From: NaphS2 sp964588535
GTDB taxonomy: Bacteria; Desulfobacterota; DSM-4660; Desulfatiglandales; Desulfatiglandaceae
Assembly: GCA_964588535.1 (NCBI GenBank)
Contig: CAZPQA010000016.1
Location: 1-40,985 of the forward strand
Reading direction: 5' to 3'
Length of the DNA stretch: 40,985 nucleotides
Part shown: positions 15,005 through 22,571 of the stretch, one piece after another
Layout of the letters: each line of letters begins with the position of its first letter
How positions within the stretch are numbered: position 1 is the first letter of the stretch
Position numbers and translations under genes: made by a program
The notes under the pieces: model-generated
Database searches by the model: none
Told to the model about the DNA's origin: nothing
Seen by the model: the letters and a program-made list of their open reading frames with translations, nothing else

Positions 15005-15254
15005 AGATTGACGGGTCCTCTTCCACTTCCACAAGAATGCTGCTGGCTTCATTGTTCCTGAGCGTTAATACGTAGTCTCTTATTTTAATGGCCACGGGGT
15101 CTTTCAGGGGTGCCCGTCCTCGAATTTGAATGGGGGTCTCGGGAACCAGGCCCATCTCCCTGATACGTCGACCCATATCCCCGGTTGCAGAAACCCGTTT
15201 AATGGTTCCTTTCTGATTGTCCAGCATTTCTCTCATTTTAATCGTTTTCTTCAT
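15003..15254 (-). CDS. feoA: FeoA-type SH3-like iron transport accessory protein
   Basis: 83 residues from ATG at 15254 (97 from an in-frame TTG at 15296, which has GAGAG just upstream; the choice is uncertain). The sequence KGTIKRVSATGDMGRRIREMGLVPETPIQIRGRAPLKDPVAIKIRDYVLTLRN, read in pieces, is the classical FeoA SH3-like domain with its R-R-(I/L)-X-E-M-G-L motif, ending in a hydrophobic strand. FeoA is a small cytoplasmic partner needed for FeoB activity. The stop TAG falls in the terminus of the repeat element that separates it from feoB, so expression of feoB from the feoA promoter may be reduced. Confidence 0.92.
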   Translation of the reverse strand: MKKTIKMREMLDNQKGTIKRVSATGDMGRRIREMGLVPETPIQIRGRAPLKDPVAIKIRDYVLTLRNNEASSILVEVEEDPSI

Positions 15255-15427
15255 CGGCTGTCCATTGTTGGTGGTTTTCTGGTAAAGGGTTTTCAAATTC
15301 TCTCAGTTATGGGCCGTCCCCGCACAGGACCCCTCCGGGTAAGGCGACAGGTGCCCAACCTTGGTAAATATAATCGCAGTAATGCTTTTATCAAATTTTT
15401 ATTGAATGAATTCGAAGCGGGGCCTTA

Positions 15428-16225
15428 TTAATTGATTGGTTTCAGACAATCATGGATGCGGGTCCGGCTTTCGGATGACACCACCAGGAGGTGTTCTTCA
15501 ATCTTTTTCCCGTGCATGTATTCATTGAGGAAAAATCCTGATCCGTCCATTTTGCAGATCTTCAGGCCGGCGGCCTCGACAATCACCCGGGCAGCAGCCA
15601 GGTCCTGAAAGGTCTCACGGGCAATGATGGCCGCCTCGGCTCGACCAGCGGCAACATAGCACATATGGGCGGAGGTACAACCGAAACTGCGGATTTTGCC
15701 TGCAAAAGAGGGGTGATAATGATGGTTAAATCGCGCATAAGTCAGCAAAACACTTTCGTCATTGATTTCTGAAGGTGGCGCCGCATGAATTTTTTGCTCT
15801 CCCCAGAATGCCGTCTCACCGGCACGGGCATGGAACAGGTCTCCGGTTGCGGGCATATGAAATGTGCCGAAAACAGGCCATGAGTTCTCCAACAACGCCA
15901 GTGACATCCCCCATAGCGGAATGCCCCCCTGGAAATTGGCCACACCATCTAAGGGATCGAAAACCCATAAGTACCGCTTGTCTTCGTGGGAGTAACCAAA
16001 ATCTTCCTGGTTGTTTGCAAAGAGCTGGTGCTCGGGAAAACGGTCGCTGAGGCGGTCCTGGAAAAGCTCAGTCAAATGAAGTTCCGCTTTCGTGACCAAC
16101 TCCTCATCGAATCTTTCTCCGGGTCTGGCCTTTCCGTAGTAGGAAAGTGCCGCCTTTCCGGTTTCCTGGATGGTTTGTATGGCAAATTCGGTCAAATCTT
16201 CAATCCCTTGAACCGCTGTATCCAA
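15428..16225 (-). CDS. Inositol-monophosphatase-family phosphatase (CysQ/SuhB-like), altered metal site
   Basis: 265 residues from a TTG at 16225. That start is preferred because GGGGAGG lies exactly 7 bases upstream; longer frames to ATG 16243 or 16288 place this site inside the gene. The second metal motif DPLDGVANF (canonical DPLDGTxNF) and the C-terminal Asp motif FQDLAAARVIVEAAG (canonical WDxAAxxxixxeAG) are present. The first motif, normally G-E-E, reads F-A-N-N-Q-E-D, so one metal-binding glutamate may be missing or displaced. It could be an active phosphatase with changed specificity or a regulatory homologue. It is divergent from the crotonase gene. Confidence 0.85.
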   Translation of the reverse strand: MDTAVQGIEDLTEFAIQTIQETGKAALSYYGKARPGERFDEELVTKAELHLTELFQDRLSDRFPEHQLFANNQEDFGYSHEDKRYLWVFDPLDGVANFQGGIPLWGMSLALLENSWPVFGTFHMPATGDLFHARAGETAFWGEQKIHAAPPSEINDESVLLTYARFNHHYHPSFAGKIRSFGCTSAHMCYVAAGRAEAAIIARETFQDLAAARVIVEAAGLKICKMDGSGFFLNEYMHGKKIEEHLLVVSSESRTRIHDCLKPIN

Positions 16226-16477
16226 TTGGTTTCCTCCCCTCATCTGATAACATGACGCCCGGTTCAACCCCAACTCACCGGGTTTCATCTCATGCCCGAA
16301 AGCAGTTTAAAACACATGCCAAGGTTATCCCAAAACAGCTTTAAATACAACGCTTTTTTCCATGGGGTGGAAGAAGCTGGACTTTCTCGAAAGATGGAAG
16401 TAGAAAAGTAGACTTGAATCGGGTCGCAAGATGGTGTTTTGTACAAAAAGAGGCGTATTTTATCGAGGAGGTTCAAA

Positions 16478-17254
16478 ATGGCTTACAATACGGTGCTGGT
16501 GGACCAGAAAAAACACGTGGGGGTGATTACCCTCAATCGTCCGGAGGCCATGAACACATTCAGCACGGAAATGGCAAAGGAATTGAACCAGGCGTTGATT
16601 CAACTGGATAACGATCCTGATATTCGGGTGGTGGTGGTCAAAGGCGCCGGCAAAGCGTTCAGTGTGGGGATTGATGTATCCGAGTTCTTCGGAAAATCCC
16701 AGAAGGAATACCGGGAGTGGGTCGGCATCATGGAACAGATGAACCATGTGATCGGCAAGATGAAAAAGCCGGTGATTGCCTCCGTCCACGGGTTTGCGGT
16801 GGCCAACGGGGCCGGTCTTATGGCCGCTGCCGATCTGGCCGTGGTAGCCGAGGGCACAAAGATCGGCACTACAGCCATCAATGTGGGTCTTTTCTGCATG
16901 GGTCCGGCTGTTCCGCTGACCCGGCACATCGGCAAAAAGCGATGCTTCGAGATGCTGTTTAACGGGGATATGATTGACGCTGAAACCGCGGAGCGATGGG
17001 GTCTGGTCAATCAGGTGGTACCGCCCGGTGATCTGGAATCCGCCACCATGGCACTGGCCGATAAACTGGCCCAAAAAAGCCCTCTGGCCCTTCAAATGGG
17101 AAAAGAAGCTTTTTATGGTATGGCCGACATGGAGTTTGGAAAAGCGGTGGAATACTCCAATGAAATGTTTGCAGCCTTGTGTGTAACCGAAGATGCGACG
17201 GAAGGCATCAACGCATTCCTGGAGAAAAGAAAACCGGTTTGGAAAGAGAAATAG
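16478..17254 (+). CDS. Crotonase-fold protein, ECHDC3-like, lacking both catalytic glutamates
   Basis: 258 residues from ATG 16478, with GAGGAGG 7 bases upstream. The crotonase fold is clear: VGVITLNRPEAMNTFSTEM at the N-terminus, GAGKAFSVGIDVSEFF for CoA binding and the oxyanion hole, VHGFAVANGAGLMAAADLAV, and a C-terminal trimerisation helix. The two hydratase glutamates are not conserved: the usual G-G-G-x-E reads N-G-A-G-L, and the usual G-x-P-E-V reads G-T-T-A-I. The AINVGLFCMGPAVPLTRHIG segment resembles the ECHDC3 branch of the superfamily. Simple enoyl-CoA hydration is therefore unlikely; another CoA-thioester reaction or binding role is possible. Confidence 0.85.
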   Translation: MAYNTVLVDQKKHVGVITLNRPEAMNTFSTEMAKELNQALIQLDNDPDIRVVVVKGAGKAFSVGIDVSEFFGKSQKEYREWVGIMEQMNHVIGKMKKPVIASVHGFAVANGAGLMAAADLAVVAEGTKIGTTAINVGLFCMGPAVPLTRHIGKKRCFEMLFNGDMIDAETAERWGLVNQVVPPGDLESATMALADKLAQKSPLALQMGKEAFYGMADMEFGKAVEYSNEMFAALCVTEDATEGINAFLEKRKPVWKEK

Positions 17255-17261
17255 GAAACAA

Positions 17262-17285
17262 GGCAGGCACAAGGCCTGCCCCTAC
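17262..17285. repeat. GTAGGGG-type hairpin repeat, single unit
   Basis: GGCAGGC, loop ACAAG, GCCTGCC, then CCTAC. This is the inverted-orientation unit of the family seen at 10852-10942 and 38610-38634. The loop and the CCCTAC end are conserved while the stem sequence differs yet stays fully paired. It lies just after the crotonase stop and before the convergent CGGC-like gene, consistent with a 3'-end or terminator role. Confidence 0.75.
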
Positions 17286-17297
17286 TGTTTAAAAGAC

Positions 17298-17642
17298 CTA
17301 ATGATAGTCATGGGTTCCGGAAATCACCTTGATCCCTGTTTTGTTTTCAAGGAGCTGCGCAAATTCTTCGGCTGTACCATAAGGACACCCCGGTTTGGCA
17401 TTGGCAAGACAGGAACTCAGATGGATCACATCGGGTTTGACTTCAGAGAGCTTCATGGCCATCCCCATGTTGGGTGCAAGGGTCCGTCCCGGGCATTCGC
17501 ATTTTACGTAAGCCGTCACCTGGGAGGGCTCATCAAACTGGCCTTCACCCAGCGCAGCCGCCTTCAGGCAACGCCATTCCCCGGGACACCCATATCCGCT
17601 GTCCATATACGAACCACAACCTATAATTGCTACCTTTTTCAT
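17298..17642 (-). CDS. CGGC-domain-like putative metal-binding protein
   Basis: 114 residues. It begins MKKVAIIGCGSYMDSGYGCPG, continues with W-R-C-L-K-A, and has a central KCECPGR in place of the name-giving CGGC-P-G. It then has a DVIHLSSCLANAKPGCPYG segment and ends near G-T-H. The order (GCG, CPG-WRC, C-x-C-P-G, IHLSSC, GTH) is that of the CGGC domain family, predicted to bind metal through its cysteines, in cytoplasmic proteins of anaerobes. Function is unknown. The ATG at 17642 is preceded by GGGAGG within 15 bases. It is convergent with the crotonase gene and divergent from the BKACE gene. Confidence 0.85.
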   Translation of the reverse strand: MKKVAIIGCGSYMDSGYGCPGEWRCLKAAALGEGQFDEPSQVTAYVKCECPGRTLAPNMGMAMKLSEVKPDVIHLSSCLANAKPGCPYGTAEEFAQLLENKTGIKVISGTHDYH

Positions 17643-17735
17643 TGATTTTTCCTCCCTTTCTATTTTACTTTATGCGTCTCACTGTATCACAATGGTTGAA
17701 AATTGGTATCCATTTTTGAAAAATCAAAGGAGCAT

Positions 17736-18668
17736 ATGAAAATGAAAGACAAGTTTATTGTAACCGCCGCTATTACCGGCGCAATCCATACCCCGACCAT
17801 GTCGCCGTATCTGCCCATCACTTCCGACGAAATCGTTGAGGAAGCAGGGCGGGCCAGCGATGCCGGCGCTGCAGTCGTTCACATCCATACGCGGGACCCT
17901 GAAGAAGGGAAACCTTTTGGAACACCGGAAATATTTGGAGAGCTGCTCCCCAGAATAAAAACCAGATCCAGCGCCGTGATTTGCACCACCACGGGCGGTG
18001 CCCTGGGACAAACCGCCGAGCAGCGGGTGGCGGTGGTGAAACAATTCAGTCCCGAGCTGGCATCCCTAAATGCCGGCTCCATGAATTTCGCCATTTTTCC
18101 GGTATTGGAAAAATACAAGGAATTCAAACATGATTGGGAACCTGAATACCTGGCCATGACCGAGGATTTTATTTTCCCCAATACCTTTAAGACCCTGAAA
18201 CAATTCAGTGGGCATTTCAGGGAAGAAGGGACCAAACCGGAGTTCGAGGTCTATGATGTGGGGATGCTCAATAACCTGGCGTTTCTAGTGGAAAAAGGTC
18301 ACATCCAAAAGCCCCTTTACCTGCAGTTTGTGCTGGGGATTCTGGGAGGGATACCGGCGACAGTCAGCAACCTGATGTTCATGTTGAACACCGCGAAAGA
18401 AATGTTTGGGGACGCGTTCGTCTGGTCGGTTTGCGCGGCCGGCCGCGAGCAGTTTCGCATGTGTAATCTGGCGCTGCTCATGGGCGGCAATACCCGTGTG
18501 GGCCTGGAGGACAACCTTTATCTGGAAAAGGGGATCAAAGCCAAAAGCAACGGAGAACAGGTGGAAAAGATCATTCGAATCGGCAGAGAGCTGGGTCTTG
18601 AACCGGCTACCCCTGATGAGGCGCGAACCATATTGAACCTGAAAGGGCTCGACAAGGTAAGATATTAG
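17736..18668 (+). CDS. BKACE (DUF849) beta-keto acid cleavage enzyme
   Basis: 310 residues from ATG 17736, with AAAGGAG 3-4 bases upstream (a further ATG at 17742 gives better spacing and is equally possible). The TIM-barrel family motifs are all visible: VVHIHTRDP with the two zinc histidines, CTTTGG, SLNAGSMNF, EVYDVGMLNN and GNTRVGLEDNLYL with the conserved glutamate. The family condenses a beta-keto acid with acetyl-CoA to give acetoacetate and a new CoA ester; 3-keto-5-aminohexanoate cleavage in lysine fermentation is the founding reaction. Substrate here is unknown. Lysine-pathway neighbours are absent, so a different beta-keto acid is likely. Confidence 0.93.
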   Translation: MKMKDKFIVTAAITGAIHTPTMSPYLPITSDEIVEEAGRASDAGAAVVHIHTRDPEEGKPFGTPEIFGELLPRIKTRSSAVICTTTGGALGQTAEQRVAVVKQFSPELASLNAGSMNFAIFPVLEKYKEFKHDWEPEYLAMTEDFIFPNTFKTLKQFSGHFREEGTKPEFEVYDVGMLNNLAFLVEKGHIQKPLYLQFVLGILGGIPATVSNLMFMLNTAKEMFGDAFVWSVCAAGREQFRMCNLALLMGGNTRVGLEDNLYLEKGIKAKSNGEQVEKIIRIGRELGLEPATPDEARTILNLKGLDKVRY

Positions 18669-18880
18669 CCAAAACCTGAAACAGTGAGGAACAACTGCCA
18701 GGAAGTATTCAAAGAAAGGTTGTTGTGTCTCGAAAAAGAGGAGGGCCGACCACGATTGAGCATAAGGCTTGTGTCAGCATTTCGTTGCTTGAGGATTTCT
18801 TCACAAAGCCCTTCGCCGAACTCCACCACCCGTTTCTGATGGCATGATGGGCAGAAGTAATCACAGCAGACTTTGAATTT
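18665..18880 (-). pseudogene. Fragment of an IS91-family transposase (zinc-finger region)
   Basis: In one minus-strand frame the bases 18788-18877 encode CCDYFCPSCHQKRVVEFG followed by EGLCEEILK. This matches the conserved cysteine motif of IS91/IS801-type rolling-circle transposases (canonical FCPSCHQKR). The frame then runs on as unrelated-looking sequence to a stop at 18665. No start, no other transposase domain and no complete element are present, so it is a remnant. It overlaps the last codons of nagB in a different frame and reaches the BKACE stop codon. Confidence 0.75.
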
Positions 18881-19820
18881 TTATCCCCCTCTGTTTCAGT
18901 CTATTCTTCTCGGAAATGAGTGGCTGACCAACGGTCTTGTCCACCACATAAAACATATTACCGCCTTCTTTTGCATATTTCCGGCCATAGGATATGGGCA
19001 CATCCGGTGTTATGTCGCCTAACAGGGATTCGGCCACTGATTTGACCTTACGTTTTCCGGAAGCCAGCAGCACGACTGTTTTTGCCTCATAGACCAGTGA
19101 GGCGCCCATGCTGACGGCATAGAGCGGGCATTCTCTATCGGAGGAAAAATGTCCATCGGCCACGGCGTTGGCTACCGTGTTATTGTCCAGCTTCACTAAC
19201 ATGACCTTGCCTGCCTTGAAAGGGATTCCCGACTCATGGAAGGCCACGTGTCCCCGCCCGCCTACGCCGATGATCTGAACATCAATCCCGCCCGCCTTTT
19301 TGATCTTCCGCGCATACCCATTCAAAACAGTATTGCGAATCCACGCCAGATACTCGGAAGCCGGTTTTGCCTTGATAACAATCGACCTGCCTGCATCTGT
19401 ACCAGCTTCTTTCCAATCCTCTGGGTGCCCTTTAAGTTCGCGTATCAATTGTTTTTGATCGATCAAAGAACCGTATGGCACATCGGTTTCTATGAATTTC
19501 TTTTTAAGAAGACCAAAAAACTCCTGGATCATAAAGTAGCAGTAACTCTCCGGATGCATCGCGCGTTGCTGGGAGTTTTCCCCGGGGAGGCCCACATATT
19601 CATCAAGATTGAAACTCCGGATCCGTCCGCTGTCAAATTCACCGGAATTGGCCGCTTTTGCAAGGTGCTTGTAAAGTCCTGTGGGAGAACTTCCCGTTGC
19701 CAACCCCAAAACAAACTCCTGATGTTTGCGCAGTGTCTGGGCGATATTCTTTTTGACTATTCCAGCCGCTACTTCACTCATATGACTAAAATTACGCGTA
19801 ACCACAACCTTGAATGGCAT
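18861..19820 (-). CDS. nagB: Glucosamine-6-phosphate deaminase-like protein
   Basis: 319 residues, longer than the usual 240-270. Family motifs: LATGSSPTGLYKHL (phosphate binding), SFNLDEYVGL with the catalytic Asp region, and IGVGGRGHVAFHESG (canonical GVGxDGHIAFNEP, active-site His). A ~50-residue insertion lies between residues about 110 and 165 (includes KGHPEDWKEAG). The enzyme converts GlcN-6-P to fructose-6-P and ammonia; the neighbouring glmM works on the same hexosamine. GGGAGG stands 6 bases before the ATG. The 3' end runs into the transposase scrap, so the final residues may have been replaced. A 6-phosphogluconolactonase-like or other sugar-phosphate isomerase role is a less likely alternative. 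Confidence 0.88.
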   Translation of the reverse strand: MPFKVVVTRNFSHMSEVAAGIVKKNIAQTLRKHQEFVLGLATGSSPTGLYKHLAKAANSGEFDSGRIRSFNLDEYVGLPGENSQQRAMHPESYCYFMIQEFFGLLKKKFIETDVPYGSLIDQKQLIRELKGHPEDWKEAGTDAGRSIVIKAKPASEYLAWIRNTVLNGYARKIKKAGGIDVQIIGVGGRGHVAFHESGIPFKAGKVMLVKLDNNTVANAVADGHFSSDRECPLYAVSMGASLVYEAKTVVLLASGKRKVKSVAESLLGDITPDVPISYGRKYAKEGGNMFYVVDKTVGQPLISEKNRLKQRGIKIQSLL

Positions 19821-19935
19821 TCGTAACCTCCCTATAAAACTTTATGGTTTGTCTTTCCTGTTCCGTGAGGTTGAAAATTTTTCGACCTGTGCGGCTGAAC
19901 CGGTTAGCTGGGCCTGCAACAAAGTACAATAAAGA

Positions 19936-19959
19936 CCCCAGGATGGGGACCCTGTCCCC
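19936..19959 (-). terminator. GC-rich hairpins downstream of glmM
   Basis: On the minus strand GGGGAC-AGG-GTCCCC overlaps a second, alternative CCCC-ATCCT-GGGG stem, then TCTTTATTGTACTTTG follows. It lies about 35-55 bases after the glmM stop codon and before nagB, the right place and polarity for a rho-independent terminator or attenuator, though the T-run is interrupted. Confidence 0.45.
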
Positions 19960-19991
19960 CACAATATGTGCCCCACGAAGGGGCCCTAAAA

Positions 19992-21341
19992 TCACCCGAG
20001 CGCGTCTCTTACCACGTCGGCAATCTGCCCACAGTACTTTTCGGTCACGTCATCGCTCGGCCCTTCTACCATCACCCGGCAGGCGTTCTGTGTCCCTGAA
20101 TACCGCACCAGTACGCGGCCCTGATCTCCTAATTCCGCTTCCACCTGTTTGATTGCCTCAACCACCTTCGGCACCGTGGAAATATCCGGTTTGCTTTTGA
20201 CCTCCACGTTGATAAGCTTTTGCGGGAAGATATCCATCATGTTTGCAAGTTCGGAAAGCGTTTTATTTTCCCTAGTCATCGCAGCAATCAATTGCAATGC
20301 GGCGATAATGCCATCGCCGGTAGTATGGTGGTTGAGGAAAATCAGATGTCCGGATTCTTCGCCGCCTATCACGGCGCCAAGACGTTGCATATCCTCAAGG
20401 ACATAGCGGTCACCCACCTTGGAGGCATGGTGTTTAAAACCGTATTTCCTGCAGGCGATGCTCAGGCCGAGATTGCTCATCACGGTGCTGACCAACAGAT
20501 CGTTTTTCAGTTTTCCTTGTTCTTTGAGCATCCTGGCGCAAATTATCAGGATTTGATCCCCGGTTATGGTCCGTCCCTTTTCGTCCACGGCGATCAGACG
20601 GTCACCGTCGCCGTCAAAGGCCAGCCCAAGAGCAGCGCCTGTCTCCAACACGCGTTTTTCCAGGTCCTGTGTGTATTGGGAGCCGCAATTGTCGTTGATG
20701 TTGAGACCGTTGGGATTATTATGAATGACCTCAAGGTCGGCCCCTAACTCCTCGAATGCGGCGGGGGCTACCCTGTAGGTTGCTCCGTTGGCCGTGTCAA
20801 GGACAATCTTCATCCCTTCCATTGACAAATCCCGCGGGAATGAATTTTTCAAAAAGACTATGTACCGACCGGGTGCATCCTCCATTCGGTACGAGCGGCC
20901 CATCTCATTGGGGGGAGGAACCATCCCGGGCAATTTACCCCCGAGCATGAGTTCTTCGATGATGTCCTCCTGTTCGTCCGACAGTTTGAACCCGTCGCCG
21001 GAAAAGATCTTGATGCCGTTGTCCTGATAAGGGTTGTGCGAGGCCGAAATCACGATGCCGGCATCGGCGCGCATGCTATGCGAGATAAAGGCGATACCCG
21101 GAGTGGGCAAAACACGGACCAGATAAGAGACACCCCCCATTGAACTGATGCCTGCCTCTAACGCGCTTTCAAGCATATACCCGGAAATGCGGGTGTCTTT
21201 GCCTATGACTACCTTGGTCCGGTGTTCTTCTTTTTTAAAAAATTTGGCCACAGCCTGCCCAACACGAAAAGCGATTGCAGCGTCCATGGGATGACGGTTG
21301 GCTTCTCCCCTGATTCCGTCGGTCCCGAATAGCCTGCCCAT
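19992..21341 (-). CDS. glmM: Phosphoglucosamine mutase
   Basis: 449 residues, standard. FGTDGIRGEAN at the N-terminus, active-site serine in VISASHNPYQDNGIKIF (near residue 100), metal loop DGDGDR (near residue 240), sugar-binding GEESGH (near 325) and the phosphate-binding RYSGTQNACRVMVEG near the end are all present. It interconverts GlcN-6-P and GlcN-1-P on the route to UDP-GlcNAc for peptidoglycan and LPS. It has a GGAGGAG-type ribosome site and is divergent from yvcK, an arrangement that puts two UDP-GlcNAc-linked genes on one intergenic region. Confidence 0.97.
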   Translation of the reverse strand: MGRLFGTDGIRGEANRHPMDAAIAFRVGQAVAKFFKKEEHRTKVVIGKDTRISGYMLESALEAGISSMGGVSYLVRVLPTPGIAFISHSMRADAGIVISASHNPYQDNGIKIFSGDGFKLSDEQEDIIEELMLGGKLPGMVPPPNEMGRSYRMEDAPGRYIVFLKNSFPRDLSMEGMKIVLDTANGATYRVAPAAFEELGADLEVIHNNPNGLNINDNCGSQYTQDLEKRVLETGAALGLAFDGDGDRLIAVDEKGRTITGDQILIICARMLKEQGKLKNDLLVSTVMSNLGLSIACRKYGFKHHASKVGDRYVLEDMQRLGAVIGGEESGHLIFLNHHTTGDGIIAALQLIAAMTRENKTLSELANMMDIFPQKLINVEVKSKPDISTVPKVVEAIKQVEAELGDQGRVLVRYSGTQNACRVMVEGPSDDVTEKYCGQIADVVRDALG

Positions 21342-21577
21342 AGGTTCTCCTCCTTAGATTATGATTAAAATTCCGAATTTTTTATAAGGGTTAGCAGACA
21401 CTTTGTCAAGTAATCAGCTTTGCAATCAGCAATTAAAATTCTGAGGCAATCTTTGCTTTTTTGAATTTCCTTGACCCAAACTGGACTTCCTGACAATATT
21501 ATTGTGGGCCGTGCGGTTAATGGTTATGGCAAAACAGCACAAAAAAAATGACACAAGGGCAAGGGCACGGATCAAGC

Positions 21578-22567
21578 ATGAAAAAAGAAAGAAAAAAACT
21601 CGTAACAATAGGTGGGGGAAGCGGGCAGTTTTCCGTACTCTCCGGACTGAGAGACTTGAATGAGACTGATATCTCCGCTGTAGTCTCAATGGCGGACAGT
21701 GGGGGAAGTACCGGCAGGTTGCGCGATGAACTTGGGATTTTGCCGCCTGGTGACGTGCTGAAATGCATTCTCGCCCTTTCGCCGCATCGCGATATTGCCC
21801 GTAAAATCCTTTTGACAAGGTTTATGAAAAACAGGCATTTAAGGGGACACAATGCAGGCAACATGCTTCTTTCAATGCTTTCGCAATATACGGGGGGCAG
21901 CTTTCCCTCGGGCATACAGGCCCTTGCCGAAATACTTGATGTCCGGAGTACTATTCTTCCTGTTACCACTGACAGGGTAACCCTTGTAGCCGAATTGACC
22001 GACGGGAGCCGCATCTATGGACAAACAGCCATTGACATACCGCAAGGCACCCACAGGGAGAAAATCCTGAACGTATTCCTGGTCCCGCACTACGGTGATT
22101 CCATTTCTGTTTATCCCCCGGTCATCGAAGCAATCGAAAGTGCGCACCACATCATTATAGGGCCGGGAGACCTGTTTACGAGCATTATTCCGAACATCAT
22201 TGTGCCGGGCGTCAAAGAGGCGCTTCAAAGGACGAGCGCTGACATATCGTATGTTGTCAATATCATGACCAAATTCGGAGAAACCCATCAATTTAAGGCA
22301 CGAGATTTCGTAAAAACGATTGAGGATGCCACTCAGCGACGTTTTGACGGGATCATATATAATACAAGAAAACCGGACGAAAAACTCCTGGAGAAATATG
22401 CAGAACAAAAATCGGAATTTGTCACCATTGATGAGAGTGATGATTGGTGGGAAAATCGCACGGTGCATGGGGCCGACATATTAGACGTATCCGGCGGCAT
22501 TTTACGGCATAACTCGAAGAATCTGGCATCGCTGATACAGCGCATTCTGTTCCGGGAGAAATATTAA
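21578..22567 (+). CDS. yvcK: YvcK/CofD-like gluconeogenesis factor
   Basis: 329 residues from ATG 21578 (MKKERKKLVTIGGGSG); another in-frame ATG at 21548 adds ten residues with no better ribosome site. Motifs: the nucleotide-sugar loop GGGSGQFSVLSGL, VSMADSGGSTGRLRDELGILPPGD, and HNAGNMLLSML, plus GPGDLFTSIIPNIIVPGV. YvcK proteins bind UDP-GlcNAc and influence cell shape, peptidoglycan and carbon metabolism; no enzymatic activity is established. The gene is 4 bases ahead of rapZ, a pairing conserved in many bacteria. Confidence 0.94.
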   Translation: MKKERKKLVTIGGGSGQFSVLSGLRDLNETDISAVVSMADSGGSTGRLRDELGILPPGDVLKCILALSPHRDIARKILLTRFMKNRHLRGHNAGNMLLSMLSQYTGGSFPSGIQALAEILDVRSTILPVTTDRVTLVAELTDGSRIYGQTAIDIPQGTHREKILNVFLVPHYGDSISVYPPVIEAIESAHHIIIGPGDLFTSIIPNIIVPGVKEALQRTSADISYVVNIMTKFGETHQFKARDFVKTIEDATQRRFDGIIYNTRKPDEKLLEKYAEQKSEFVTIDESDDWWENRTVHGADILDVSGGILRHNSKNLASLIQRILFREKY

Positions 22568-22571
22568 TAAA

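Noticed and set aside
15297..15420. Guanidine-II (mini-ykkC) riboswitch suggested by GGG-ACGG-CCC upstream of feoA
   Set aside because: Only one ACGR hairpin is present where two are required, and the downstream gene is an iron transport protein.
19792..19995. 67-codon minus-strand frame between glmM and nagB
   Set aside because: Covers the GC-rich hairpins and the nagB ribosome site, with no ribosome site of its own; treated as spacer.
21471..21500. TTGACC...TATTAT promoter before yvcK
   Set aside because: Best -10 lies 20 bases from the -35 and the 17-base alternative is a poor match; too weak to report.
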